Part shown: positions 35,213-45,900 of the stretch, one piece after another | Numbering within the stretch: position 1 is the stretch's first letter | Layout: every line of letters starts with the position of its first letter | Source: Candidatus Helarchaeota archaeon | GTDB taxonomy: Archaea > Asgardarchaeota > Lokiarchaeia > Helarchaeales > RDOG01 | Direction of reading: 5' to 3' | DNA length: 64,000 nt | NCBI GenBank assembly: GCA_019058315.1 | Contig: JAHPZH010000001.1 | Location: forward strand, 653,536 to 717,535 | Translations under genes and position numbers: made by a program | The notes under the pieces: model-generated | The model's input: only the letters and a program-made list of their open reading frames with translations | Database searches by the model: none | What the model was told of the DNA's origin: nothing

Positions 35213-36043
35213 ATGGAGAAAAAAATTAGAATTGGTTGCTCTGGTTGGTCTTATACGGGTGACTTGGGCTGGGTAGGTAAATTTTATCCTAAAAAAATTC
35301 CCTCAAATAAAATGTTTTTATTCTATTCTCAAATCTTTGATACTGTAGAACTCAATACTACATTTTATAATTTACCTAAAATTGGAACTGTCGAAAATTG
35401 GGCTCTAAAATCACCTAAAGATTTTCTTTTTTCTGTTAAATTCCCTCAAGATATCACCCATAAAAAAATTGGAAAGGAACCTGTTGATGAAGAAGATTTA
35501 ATGCCTTTTTTTTCTGTAATTTCTCCTTTAGAGCAAAAAATGGGTCCAATTTTAGTTCAATTTCCTCCAAGTTTCGAATTTAATCCAGAGCTGTTAGAAG
35601 ATATTTTAGTTTTATTACCTTCAACTAAGAAGTATGCTGTTGAATTTCGAAATCTGTCATGGTTGACATCAAAGACATATAAAATATTAGAAGAATATCA
35701 TGTAGCTTATTGTATTGTCGATGAGCCTTTGCTACCCCCTGATATTCATATTACCACAGATTTTGCTTATATAAGGTGGCATGGTAGAAGAAAAAGCCAT
35801 TGGTATAATTACTTATATTCTGAAGAAGAATTACAAGAATGGATTCCAAAAATCGAGAAAATTGAAGGCGAAATAAAAAATATTTATGGTTATTTTAATA
35901 ATCATCCTCATGGGCAAGCTCCAACTAATTGTAGACAACTTTTAAAGATGCTTGGTAAAGATACAAAAGATCCTAACACAATTACTGTTAAATCCCTAAC
36001 ATTATCCAAAGATCAGAAAAAATTAGATTCTTTTTTTTCATAA
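35213..36043 (+). CDS. DUF72 (YecE-like) TIM-barrel protein
   Basis: A 276-residue DUF72 protein with the family N-terminus RIGCSGWSYTGDLGWVGKFYP, then FDTVELNTTFYNLPK, FLFSVKFPQDITHKK, YAVEFRNLSWL and a YIRWHGRRKSHWYNYLYS block. The biochemical function of DUF72 is unknown. It follows the LUD/CCG gene by 28 bp, so it is probably in the same transcript. Confidence 0.92.
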   Translation: MEKKIRIGCSGWSYTGDLGWVGKFYPKKIPSNKMFLFYSQIFDTVELNTTFYNLPKIGTVENWALKSPKDFLFSVKFPQDITHKKIGKEPVDEEDLMPFFSVISPLEQKMGPILVQFPPSFEFNPELLEDILVLLPSTKKYAVEFRNLSWLTSKTYKILEEYHVAYCIVDEPLLPPDIHITTDFAYIRWHGRRKSHWYNYLYSEEELQEWIPKIEKIEGEIKNIYGYFNNHPHGQAPTNCRQLLKMLGKDTKDPNTITVKSLTLSKDQKKLDSFFS

Positions 36044-36148
36044 AATCTATCATTTTTGTCGAATAATCGACGATTTTTAACAATCTTTAAAAATCTTAAG
36101 AAAAATATCTCATCTATTAGAACAATTAATAAAGGAGGATTTAATTCC

Positions 36149-36616
36149 TTGAAATGGCGTTATCATGCACTCGTAAATTTTTTAATATTAGCACCTATCA
36201 CATATCTGACTTGGGGATCTCTTAATACAACTTACATTGATTGGTATATCATAGCAGCAGGAATAGCGGCTTTCTCTGGTCACTGTCCAGACTTTGATCT
36301 TATTCTAATGAAAATTGGACCATGGGTTCATAGAGATGTTTTATGGCATTCATTTATTATTCCAGTTATATCACCAGTATTGTTAATTTTTTTTCCCGAA
36401 GAATTCCTTCTATATTGTCTAGGTCTTTTTAGCATTGGCTATGGAGCTCATTTACTTTTTGACTTCTTTCCTAAAATGGAGCTCAGAGGTTTTGGACTAA
36501 TCCATGTCTGGTCTGATGCAAAACCAGAAAGCTGGTCTCTACGTTGGTTGGGATTAGGGTTCTTTATCTCCGTGGTCTCAGGGGCAGGATTAATTTTAAT
36601 AATTGTTTTATTCTAA
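36149..36616 (+). CDS. Membrane-bound DUF457/YdjM-like putative metal hydrolase
   Basis: A membrane protein of about 155 residues with four hydrophobic helices and the family's polar motifs GHCPDFDL, HRDVLWHSF and HLLFDFFP, which may bind metal. The frame is open to a TTG at 36056, but I choose the TTG at 36149 because a strong GGAGG site lies 9-10 bp before it and MKWRYHALVNF starts directly at the first helix. The substrate is unknown; the family is named from E. coli YdjM. Confidence 0.75.
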   Translation: MKWRYHALVNFLILAPITYLTWGSLNTTYIDWYIIAAGIAAFSGHCPDFDLILMKIGPWVHRDVLWHSFIIPVISPVLLIFFPEEFLLYCLGLFSIGYGAHLLFDFFPKMELRGFGLIHVWSDAKPESWSLRWLGLGFFISVVSGAGLILIIVLF

Positions 36617-36816
36617 TTTTCTCCTTTTTTTCTTAAATTATTCAAAATAAGTTCAAAATATTTTTACATTTACAAAAGATACGAAAAAAGTTAAGAAAAA
36701 TTTAATATTACTATATTAATTGATGCAATAATAATTTTATTTCTACAATTTATTTATAAATTCATATATTTAGAGCTAAAAGAAAGAGAAAAATGAATAA
36801 ATTATTGGAATTATAA

Positions 36817-37527
36817 ATGTCTGAAGAGATACAGCCTACAACGTTTTCAACTGTTACGTTTTTTACCACTTTAATTAGCACTTGTATAATATTAATAGCT
36901 TGGAAACGAATAACCGAATCTGTACAAGCTGAATTATTTTTATTATATTCCATTGATTTAGTGAACTTTATTTTACTGATTTTTAGTATCATATTTACTT
37001 TTATTGAGCTTGGTATTTATCTCGATTTAAGTCCATTATTTACTTTTTTAGATTTTATGCTGAGTATGAGTTTTGAATCAGGATTATTACTATTTTCATT
37101 TATTTTGATAGGACTTGGATTAATATTACTCTTCGTAGCAGCAATAATAACCAGCAAAATGAGAGAGAATAAACTTATTCCTGTAATTTTTATTTGGTCT
37201 TTGTTTATTTTATGTATTGGAGCTTTGTGTTTATGTATAATCGGTTTTAATGAAGTGAAATTTAATCTCAATAATGTGAAGAATTTACAAATTGTATCTT
37301 ATTTTTACTTAGATATCCAAGAAGCAGTCAGTATATTCTGTAAATATTTAAGTTTATACATATTGCTGGGGGTGGCTGGTTCCCTTCCTATGAATATAGG
37401 AATATTTTCTTTAATAACATTAGATATTTTATTGGTAATTGTAACTATATATTTGGATCGTCGTTATAAATCAATTAGTTCTAAAAATTATAAAACAACA
37501 GCAAATGATAAACCTCCTCAAGAATAA
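36817..37527 (+). CDS. Multi-spanning membrane protein, unknown
   Basis: A 236-residue protein with about six hydrophobic segments and few polar residues within them; the ends are short and charged (MSEEIQPT at the start, NDKPPQE at the end). No family or catalytic motif is recognised. It stands alone, about 200 bp from the preceding gene and about 200 bp before the next. Confidence 0.6.
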   Translation: MSEEIQPTTFSTVTFFTTLISTCIILIAWKRITESVQAELFLLYSIDLVNFILLIFSIIFTFIELGIYLDLSPLFTFLDFMLSMSFESGLLLFSFILIGLGLILLFVAAIITSKMRENKLIPVIFIWSLFILCIGALCLCIIGFNEVKFNLNNVKNLQIVSYFYLDIQEAVSIFCKYLSLYILLGVAGSLPMNIGIFSLITLDILLVIVTIYLDRRYKSISSKNYKTTANDKPPQE

Positions 37528-37745
37528 AAATTGTAATCTTAAGTAAATTGAAAAAAAGGAAATTCTCCTTAAAAAGTGTTTCAGCCAAAATTTCTTGGAA
37601 TTGTGTTTTAAAAATGGTTTATTAGATGAATTTATACTTCGATTTTTAAAATAAATAAGGAAAAATATCTTTCCTAAAAATATAAATATGTAACCATAAA
37701 TACTATAATCATATAATATAATCATTTTTGAAAGAGGGTGTTAAC

Positions 37746-38219
37746 ATGTCAGTACCAGTAAGTAAAGGCGGATCTATAATAATGTTGATTTTTGCTTTAA
37801 TTTTTTTAATTCCCGCTTTGGTTATCGTTGCAGTCGGAGGAGGCTCTAATCAGGCGTTAGGTGCGGCAGCTATTCTTGCACTACCTGGTGTTTTTAATCT
37901 AATTCAATATTTTAGGATATTATATAAATTAGATAAAAAGGAAAAAATTATGAAAGGTTTAGAAACACTAAGGCAATTACAAGCAGAAGAATATAGAAGA
38001 GAAGAAGTAGAAAACAGGAGAAGACTTTTGAATGACTATTTTTCAACAGAAAATCAACAAATCGAAACTATAAATGATAAAAAAAAGCAAATTACAGCTA
38101 AAATTCTACCAGGAAATCGGTGTCCTTTCTGTGAAAATATATTGGAAGAGGCTGATCGTTCAGTAATGCTAAAAGTTATAATTTGCCCTACCTGTGGAAA
38201 TTTAGTTGATACAAATTAA
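37746..38219 (+). CDS. Membrane protein with C-terminal zinc ribbon
   Basis: A protein of about 157 residues. Two N-terminal helices (IIMLIFALIFLIPALVIVAVG and QALGAAAILALPGVFNLI) are followed by a charged helical linker (residues about 65-115) and a zinc ribbon with CPFC and CPTC pairs at the C-terminus. I use the ATG at 37746 because GAGGGTG lies just before it; an upstream TTG at 37728 would add six residues. The ribbon should face the cytoplasm. Function is unknown. Confidence 0.75.
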   Translation: MSVPVSKGGSIIMLIFALIFLIPALVIVAVGGGSNQALGAAAILALPGVFNLIQYFRILYKLDKKEKIMKGLETLRQLQAEEYRREEVENRRRLLNDYFSTENQQIETINDKKKQITAKILPGNRCPFCENILEEADRSVMLKVIICPTCGNLVDTN

Positions 38220-38335
38220 CTAATTAAATCTTTTTTTTATCTTTTATTTGATAACGCAAATTATAGAAAATTAATATTTTCAAAATAATATTTTTTTATA
38301 AAATTTTTATTTAATTTGAAACAATACTTCAAGAA

Positions 38336-39211
38336 TTGATGATTAAAATGATACAAGGTGTTTATACTGCCATTATAACTCCGTTTTTTAGAAACTTGAA
38401 TGTCAATTATTCATTACTTGAAGAATTAACAAGATTTCAAGAGAAGAACGGGATCTCTGGCTTAGTCCCTTGTGGAACAAATGGTGAATACCCTTCTTTA
38501 ACTATTGAAGAAGCAAAAAGAGTTATAAAAACTGTTGTAAATGTTAAAAAAAACCTAACTATTATTGCTGGTGTAGGAAGAGCAAGCTTACAAGAGACTA
38601 TTGAATTAGCTAAATTTTCAGATGGTCTTAGTGATGCTATAATGATAGGAGTTCCCTTTTACTTTAAACCTGTTTCTGACTCTGGTCTTTTTCAATTTTA
38701 CTCTCGTGTTCTAGAGAATGTCAAATGTCCATGTTTTCTTTATAATATTCCCCGATATACCGGAATTTCGATTTCAACTGGATTAATTAAAAAATTAACG
38801 AAATTCAAAAATCTGGTGGGACTAAAGGACTCATCTGGTGATATAAAAAATTTAGAAAATTACATCAATAGTGTTCCAAAATTGAATTTCTTCAGTGGAA
38901 GTGATGCTTTAATCTTTCAAGGTCTAAAATTGGGGACAAAAGGTGGAATTAGTGCATTAGGTAATGTCTTTCCAAAAAAAGTTATGAATATTTTCAATGC
39001 ATACCAAAAAAATGATTTAAAAAGTGCGGAAAAAGAGCAAAATGAAATTATTGAATTAAGAAATTTATTCAAAGAATTTGGGACCATAGCTGGTTTTAAA
39101 AAATATCTTCAGGCACTTGGCTATGAAGAATCATTCGTTCGTCCTCCATTATCCGATTTGAGCAATGAGGATTTTTTGAAGTTAAAATCCTCTAATTTGA
39201 TTCATTTATAA
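38336..39211 (+). CDS. DHDPS-family aldolase, probable 2-keto-3-deoxygluconate aldolase
   Basis: A 291-residue TIM barrel of the DapA/NanA/KDG-aldolase family. Schiff-base Lys164 lies in GLKDSSGD, and the catalytic tyrosine in FLYNIPRYTG. The phosphate/carboxylate loop reads PCGTNGEYPSLT, where DapA has GTTGE. Archaeal members with this pattern are KDG aldolases of the Entner-Doudoroff route. A KDG-kinase-like gene (41958) and an IlvD/Edd dehydratase (51919) lie in the same window, which favours sugar-acid catabolism over lysine synthesis. The start is TTG 38336, ATG 38339 or ATG 38348; the last (MIQGVY) fits the family best. It overlaps the convergent gene by 6 bp. Confidence 0.85.
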   Translation: MMIKMIQGVYTAIITPFFRNLNVNYSLLEELTRFQEKNGISGLVPCGTNGEYPSLTIEEAKRVIKTVVNVKKNLTIIAGVGRASLQETIELAKFSDGLSDAIMIGVPFYFKPVSDSGLFQFYSRVLENVKCPCFLYNIPRYTGISISTGLIKKLTKFKNLVGLKDSSGDIKNLENYINSVPKLNFFSGSDALIFQGLKLGTKGGISALGNVFPKKVMNIFNAYQKNDLKSAEKEQNEIIELRNLFKEFGTIAGFKKYLQALGYEESFVRPPLSDLSNEDFLKLKSSNLIHL

Positions 39212-41791
39212 CGAACTAGCTTGCTTTATCCAACTTTCTAAATCTTTCAAACTAGGTAATCTGCTTACATCATTATGAGTTGAATTATAAGTTTCAATCT
39301 TATCAAGCAAATCTCTGGGATCTCCCGTATAGTTTCGTAAAGCATCTAAATCTACGCCTATTTCTACTAACAAATCGCTATATTGGCTTCCGATACCTTT
39401 AATTTTGTATAATTCCGCCATTTTTTTCCAGCGGGGCAAATTATATAAAAATTCTGCGATTTCTTCCTCAGTTAATCCATCTACATTAAACCTATATTCA
39501 ATATCCTTTAAATCTGTATTAATAAGGTCTCCAAGTTTAATAATTCCAATTTTTGCTAATCGAACCGTTATGGTTTGATTTAATCCCTCCAAATCACTGA
39601 CCGATATGTATTTAATTTTATCGATTTTATCTTCGTATTTTTCAACAAAAGTAATTCTCTCTAATGAAAGTGGTTTAATTACGGTTGAAGAACACCATGC
39701 GTTAGAAGTTATACCGTCCCTAGGAGTAGGAACATGGCAATTTTGAGGTAATAATGATATAGGTTGCCCTCCACCTTTCACTGTTTTTTCGTCAAACTGC
39801 AAAACTAATGCGTCATCTAAAATTTCATCCTTTAAATGCTTTTTAAATTGTCCATAATCTTCAAATAAATAGAGATATTGCAATTTCTCTTCTTTCATTA
39901 TTAATGCTTGACACTCGGGACAAACGATGTCCGTCATATCCTCCATAATGCTCTTCATTCTTGTACGACATGATGATTCACTTAAATCTTCAATTAAAAC
40001 TTTAACTGCAGGAATATTTGCTGGTAATACTGTCCTTTCGCCACAGACAACACAATAAAATGTTTTAGGGTCATTAAGCGATAAATATTCCTCGTAAATG
40101 ATAGCGGGTAATGGGGTATAGACAATGTCAACAGCATGGGAGAAAAATGCGATAAATTGTTTCCAATTAATAAAATCCATTCCAATTGCTGTGAATTTAA
40201 CTCTTGTTACCTGTTTATCAACATTTCTAGTATCTAGCCAAAACTCCTTCCAGTGCACATCAGTTGCAGTAAATGGAATCATTCGAACATCCTTTGAAGG
40301 ATTTCGCAAATCAATTAAAAAGTCAACTCTTTCACAATCTGGCATTTCATGTTTAAGATGCCACCGTTGAGCATTCATTCTAAGGTCAAACCACCAAAAC
40401 CAAATTCTTAAAACAACGAAATCATCACTAAAAAATCGAAATATTTCTGCAGTTGTCATCAGTAACGGATCATTAAAAACAGCTGACGTTAATCTTCCTT
40501 TTAATTCTCCAATTTGGTGTAGATCCCCATTAAATTTATAAAATACTCGAGCTTCCCCATCGGGATAAGATCGAACAACAATATTAGAGATTTTATCATG
40601 ATTTTTTACTGGAAAATATTTTATTTTCCATGGAGGCCACCATCTAGGATAATATTCAGGAATCATATTACCTTCAAATGTGATTTCTCGATATTCTTCC
40701 TTAAAGTATAAGAAACCTACTGTTTTCATTCCGTATTCGTATTTATAATTGGGATGAATGGGACAAAGAGGATCGTTAATATCTGGTATTTGTTTTTCCT
40801 CTTTTGGTCTTATGGCTTCGGGATATTTTAATTGAACTGTAAGTGTGGCAAGTAAATTTTCTTCACTTTTTGAAATTTCTTCAATTGCCTCAAAGGTAAC
40901 CGAATAATCAATTTGTTCCTTAATTGCTCTATCATGATGTCTGAGAAAGAAAAAAGCATATGATTCTGCAGGAGGATTAAACATGACAAAGCCCTGTTTC
41001 TTTCCCCCTCCAAATAAAGCAATAATACCTTTTCTAAGGTCATGTTCTATATTTTCATTATCCATTCCACAAATATAATTGCTCCATTCAACATTTTCAG
41101 CATAATAAAAAGTTGATATCTTAGGTCTGATTATAAGTTTTGTAACTGGTTCATTTACTAATATTCGAAGACGAACTGATGTAATACCCAAAAATGGAAG
41201 ATATTCAATATAATTATCCTCATTTTTTTTACCATAATTTTCTAATAGAAGTTCTACTTTTGGTTTTTTTTCTTCAATTTCTTTTTTTCCTTCCTTATCC
41301 TCCTTTTTTCTTTTCTTTTTCTGCTCCTTCTCAAGGGATTTTTCGGTTTTTTCTACTTCTTTATTATATTTTTCTCGATATTCTTTGAGTTCTTTTCTGA
41401 TTTTTAATCCAAAGTCTTCGATTTTACGGTGAAGCTCTTTCCATGGATAGATATCAATCGCGAATTTACGTTCGATTTTTTCATCTGGATCAAGTTTAAA
41501 AATAATATTTTCTAAAAAGTCTAGGTTTTTTTCGACTATCGTTAATTCAAGGTCTAATAATCTAAAGTTCTTTTTCTTTAAATGATTTTTAATCCTCTTT
41601 TTCACTCTATCTTCTATAAAATTGGAACTTTGTTCATAAAATACATCATAAATTTCTTTTTTTAACATTAAACTTTTTTCTGAGGACTGATCTTCTAATT
41701 TTGAATATAATTCTAATGCATACGTAAAATACCTATCTTCAATTGTATCTTTAATTTCAATCATCAATTTTTGGTCTTGATGGTCTTGCAT
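39206..41791 (-). CDS. Large unknown protein with zinc site and C-terminal DUF4332-like helix-hairpin-helix
   Basis: An approximately 861-residue soluble protein. Residues about 1-190 are helical and rich in Lys/Glu (coiled coil, EKSLEKEQKKKRKKEDKEGK). The middle (200-560) is beta-rich with no recognised family. A zinc site is formed by CVVCG and, 40 residues later, CPECQ. The C-terminal 140 residues resemble DUF4332 helix-hairpin-helix repeats (IKGIGSQYSDLLVEIGVDLD), which bind nucleic acid or proteins. ATG at 41791 is chosen over TTG at 41800 because GAGGAAGG lies 8 bp before it. Its tail overlaps the aldolase gene by 6 bp. Confidence 0.7.
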   Translation of the reverse strand: MQDHQDQKLMIEIKDTIEDRYFTYALELYSKLEDQSSEKSLMLKKEIYDVFYEQSSNFIEDRVKKRIKNHLKKKNFRLLDLELTIVEKNLDFLENIIFKLDPDEKIERKFAIDIYPWKELHRKIEDFGLKIRKELKEYREKYNKEVEKTEKSLEKEQKKKRKKEDKEGKKEIEEKKPKVELLLENYGKKNEDNYIEYLPFLGITSVRLRILVNEPVTKLIIRPKISTFYYAENVEWSNYICGMDNENIEHDLRKGIIALFGGGKKQGFVMFNPPAESYAFFFLRHHDRAIKEQIDYSVTFEAIEEISKSEENLLATLTVQLKYPEAIRPKEEKQIPDINDPLCPIHPNYKYEYGMKTVGFLYFKEEYREITFEGNMIPEYYPRWWPPWKIKYFPVKNHDKISNIVVRSYPDGEARVFYKFNGDLHQIGELKGRLTSAVFNDPLLMTTAEIFRFFSDDFVVLRIWFWWFDLRMNAQRWHLKHEMPDCERVDFLIDLRNPSKDVRMIPFTATDVHWKEFWLDTRNVDKQVTRVKFTAIGMDFINWKQFIAFFSHAVDIVYTPLPAIIYEEYLSLNDPKTFYCVVCGERTVLPANIPAVKVLIEDLSESSCRTRMKSIMEDMTDIVCPECQALIMKEEKLQYLYLFEDYGQFKKHLKDEILDDALVLQFDEKTVKGGGQPISLLPQNCHVPTPRDGITSNAWCSSTVIKPLSLERITFVEKYEDKIDKIKYISVSDLEGLNQTITVRLAKIGIIKLGDLINTDLKDIEYRFNVDGLTEEEIAEFLYNLPRWKKMAELYKIKGIGSQYSDLLVEIGVDLDALRNYTGDPRDLLDKIETYNSTHNDVSRLPSLKDLESWIKQASSL

Positions 41792-41957
41792 TTTATCCAA
41801 CCTTCCTCAAATTGGAATTTAGTAAATTTTTTTCATGAAATTATTTGTGAATATAATTTTATTTTATAATATCGAAGATAACCAATATATAATATTATTC
41901 ATGATAATTTCTTTTATATAAAAAAATTCGAAATATTCGGATTCTAGGAGAAAAAAA

Positions 41958-42914
41958 ATGTTTGACGTTATAACTTTTGGAGAAGCTATGATTCGACTTT
42001 CTCCTCCTAATTTTGAACGATTAGAAAATGCAGTTTCTTTAGATTTAAAAATCGGAGGGTCGGAAGCAAATGTCGCAATTGCCTTGGCACGCTTAAAACT
42101 AAAAACTAGTTGGTATTCAAAGCTAACCGATAATTCTCTGGGTCGAAGAATAGAAAATGAGATTAGAAAATGGAATGTCGATACTAATCATCTAATTTGG
42201 ACAGCAGATTCTAGAGTTGGATTATATTTTTTAGAATTTGGTAGTAAACCGAGACCCTCTAAAGTGATTTATGATAGAAAAAATTCTGCTATTTCAAATA
42301 TTTCAAAGAATGAAATAGATTGGAACTATTTAGGAGATACAAAATTATTTCATACTTCTGGAATAACTCTTGCATTAAGTGAAAATTGTAGAGAAGTAGT
42401 ATCTTCCATTTTAGATTTTTGTAAATCAAAAAATATCATAACTTCCTTTGATATTAATTATAGATCAAAATTATGGACTATAAAAGAAGCAAGGGACAAG
42501 TTGGAACCGATTTTAAGCAAAATTGATATAATAATAAGTTCAGAAAATGATATAGATCTCATATTTGGATATAAAGGCGATTTTAAGGAAAAAGCTAAAA
42601 AAATTAAGAATGAATTCAAACCAAAAGTTGTTGCTCTTACCAGAGGTCCAGAATCACCATTGATTCTTGATGAAACTGGAAAAATTCTATTGGGAACTGG
42701 AAATCGTCCTAATCTAATTGATAGGATTGGGGCAAGCGATGCTTTTGCGGGAGGGATAATTTATGGCTATCTAAAAAATGACATTGAAAAAGGATTACAA
42801 TATGCCGAGGCTATGTCAGCACTAAAATTTTCAATACCTGGTGATTTTGCAATTATTAATATTGAAGAAATTGAGGAGTTCATAAAAACAAAAAAATCTA
42901 CAATCGATAGATAA
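41958..42914 (+). CDS. PfkB-family sugar kinase, probable 2-keto-3-deoxygluconate kinase
   Basis: A 318-residue ribokinase/PfkB kinase. The N-terminal signature GGSEANVAIALARLKLKTSW and the C-terminal ATP/catalytic block GASDAFAGGIIYGYL are present; the usual GAGD motif is GASD, with the catalytic Asp kept. FDVITFGEAMIRLSPP at the start is typical of KDG kinases. It would phosphorylate KDG to KDPG in the semi-phosphorylated Entner-Doudoroff route and pairs with the aldolase at 38336. GGAG precedes the ATG. It is convergent with the TPR-protein gene. Confidence 0.88.
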   Translation: MFDVITFGEAMIRLSPPNFERLENAVSLDLKIGGSEANVAIALARLKLKTSWYSKLTDNSLGRRIENEIRKWNVDTNHLIWTADSRVGLYFLEFGSKPRPSKVIYDRKNSAISNISKNEIDWNYLGDTKLFHTSGITLALSENCREVVSSILDFCKSKNIITSFDINYRSKLWTIKEARDKLEPILSKIDIIISSENDIDLIFGYKGDFKEKAKKIKNEFKPKVVALTRGPESPLILDETGKILLGTGNRPNLIDRIGASDAFAGGIIYGYLKNDIEKGLQYAEAMSALKFSIPGDFAIINIEEIEEFIKTKKSTIDR

Positions 42915-42926
42915 AGGTATGAGAAA

Positions 42927-45900
42927 TTAATTTTCGAATATTTTTTGAACAAATTTATCTATTTTTGAAAAAACCTCTATATCTCCCATATAATTTTTAA
43001 ATTCTTCTTCAAAAAACTCTTCAACTATTTGAATTAATTCTTTTAATTTATTTTGTAATGTAATTAAATTTTCGTCTGTTATTAAAGCAGCACTTACATA
43101 TCTACCGTGTTCGAGGAGGATTGTTGCCTCTTCTTGTTCAACTATTTTTATTTTTGTCTTATCTAAAGTTAATTCTTGCAATAAAGCGGATATTCCTGTT
43201 AATCCTCCTGCAACTAATTGCGACTCAAGCTCATCTACCTCTTCCACCTCTCTAAACGATTTACTATAAATACATGTTCCATTCGGCATGATAAAATAGA
43301 TTTGATGGATTCTTTTTGGCCAATTTAATTCGGATTCTGTTGCTAAATCTGTTCTTTGCATCTCGTCAATATCAATTGAGGAACTTATTTCGCTGGGACT
43401 AGCAGGAGCTGAAATTCCAATACTGCTGGCTGAAATTGCAGGTTTCTCAATAAGATTTAGTGCAGATGTAAGTATTGCTCTTTCATCTTTAATCATTTTT
43501 AAATGTTTTAAAATCTCATCTCTTTTTTGTTTGTATCCTGCGTCAGTAAAAATTTTTAATGCGTTATTGAGATAAGTTATGGCAATATTCAAATATTGAT
43601 TCTTTTTAGAAAAGTCCATTACATTATCAGATTGAATCAGATGCCATAATCCATCAAAATAAGTCGATGTTGCTAAAGCCCATTGGGCATCTTGTTTAAA
43701 TCCACCCATTTGATATTGTTTTGATGATTCTCGTAAGTACATTTTTATTCTTTTATAATAATCAGTTTTTTCTATTAAATCGATGGATTGGTCAAAACGA
43801 CTTCCATATTCAAGAGCTGAGCAAAAAAGTGAATTTCCTAATGATAATTTTTTCATTCTACTTTCTGGAAAATGTGTGCTTGCATCTTTAAACAAATCAG
43901 AAGCTACACCATAAAGTGATGGTTTTTGATCTACTTCCGCTCGCTCCATATTTTCCCAAGCTTGACATAGATAAAAAATTGCTTTTAATTCTTCTCCTTC
44001 AGTTTTAATTGTTTTAGAGATATTTTCAAAAAGAGTACCTGCTTTATTATAAAGTTCGGCAGCAAGGAGATGATTTCCACTTTTACTTTCTAATCTTGCT
44101 TGCTCAATCTGTTGACGAGCAATACAATAGGTCACTCTATATTCCGCAACTTGAATTAATTTTGAAATTCTATCTATTTCCTCTAAAATTTTCTTTTTTC
44201 CAAGAGTTGTATTGAGGACTTCAATTGCTTCTTGAAAATTAACCTTGGCAACTAAATAGGTTGCGGCTGCTTCCTGATGTTTATTTATTTTGCTTAATTT
44301 TTCTGCTTTTTCTAAAGTTGACCATGCAAAATAGAAAGGAGCTTCAAATCTATACTCACGAATATCCTTTAATATGTAACTTGCTTGTTCGTAATTTAAT
44401 TGTGCATTTTGATGGTCTTCATTTGCATGATAAGATTTAGCAAATTCAATAATTTTCCAAGCGTTGACATAATTTTTTAATTTTTCAATTCTTTTACCTA
44501 ATTTCGTAAAAGTAAGCGTCATGATTGCGTTATCAAATGAATTAATCGCATTCTTATAATTATCTGCCGCAGAGAGGTAGTTTCCTAAACGATCATCAAT
44601 TTGTGCTGCCTTTACATAAGCCGAACCTACTAAATTAAAATAACCCTTGTTTTTACAATACTCTATCGTATCCATATGCGTCGAATAAGATTGATTAATT
44701 AATTTATCATCATCTGTTAGTCTTCCCAACTCGTAGTAAATATCTCCTAATATGAATAGATGTTCGATATATAAAAAAGCAGCTTCTTGTTTTTTGCTTT
44801 GTGTTAAAAGTTCAATTGCTTTTTCATAATATTTAACAATATCTGATTTTATTGAGGAATTTATTGCCAGATAAATTGCGGCTCTGGAAGTAGACATTAG
44901 AAAAATTGAATAATAATACGTATTTTGAATTCTCTCAATTTTATATTTAAATATATTATCAAAAATCTTAGATGCCATCTGTAAATATTTAGAACTCTCT
45001 TGTATATCTTTAGACAAATCCCCAATTATTGCATAATTCGTACTCATAGCTATATCTCTTGTCAAATTATATATTTTATAACTGGGATTCATGACTATTG
45101 ATGAAAGTTCAATTGATATTCGATTAATTAAATCTGCAGATTTTTTAGAAAAATCAATACGTTGCATGTCCGGAATTGTTGGGCTAATTGCAATCATACC
45201 AACTACAGCTGCTGATACAAAAACAACATTTGCCACCATTATCTTTGGAAAGTATAAAGAAATAGAATCTATACATCTATCTAAATCATCCATGACACGT
45301 TTAAAATCAGCACTAAAATAACCTAAATATATTGACATTACTGCATTGGAGAAACGAACAAAATAGAATAAAGTTAAAAATTGATTAGCATTAGTTTTGT
45401 GCAATAATAGTTCCGCTTTTTTTATAGAATTTTGAGATGATTTTAAGACTTTTTTTAAAAGAAATTGATTATCTACATATAATAGAGAAAAAAACATATA
45501 TAATACAGAATATATCGAGTATGCGTTAAATAAACATAGCGTTTTATCTGAATTTTCAAATTTTTCGATAAATTCTTTAACTATTTCCTGATTATCTGTG
45601 AGATATTGCTTCTTTATTAAATTATCGGCAGGTAAATATGCAAATGTGAGGTGACAAAATTCCACGATACTGAGCAAATAATATTGTAGGTAAATTTCAG
45701 GAAAATCTTGTAGGTTTTTTAATTCTTCCCATATTTTTTTTGTAAGATTATCATGCTCCAGAGCCAATTCCTTAAAATCCGTATTTTCGTCAAGTCGGAT
45801 TATTTTCTCACTAATAATTAAATTCAATGCGTTACTTTCAAAAATGACCATTTTTAAAGAGTCTATTAATTTTCCATTTTTTATATTAAGTAATTTAGCC

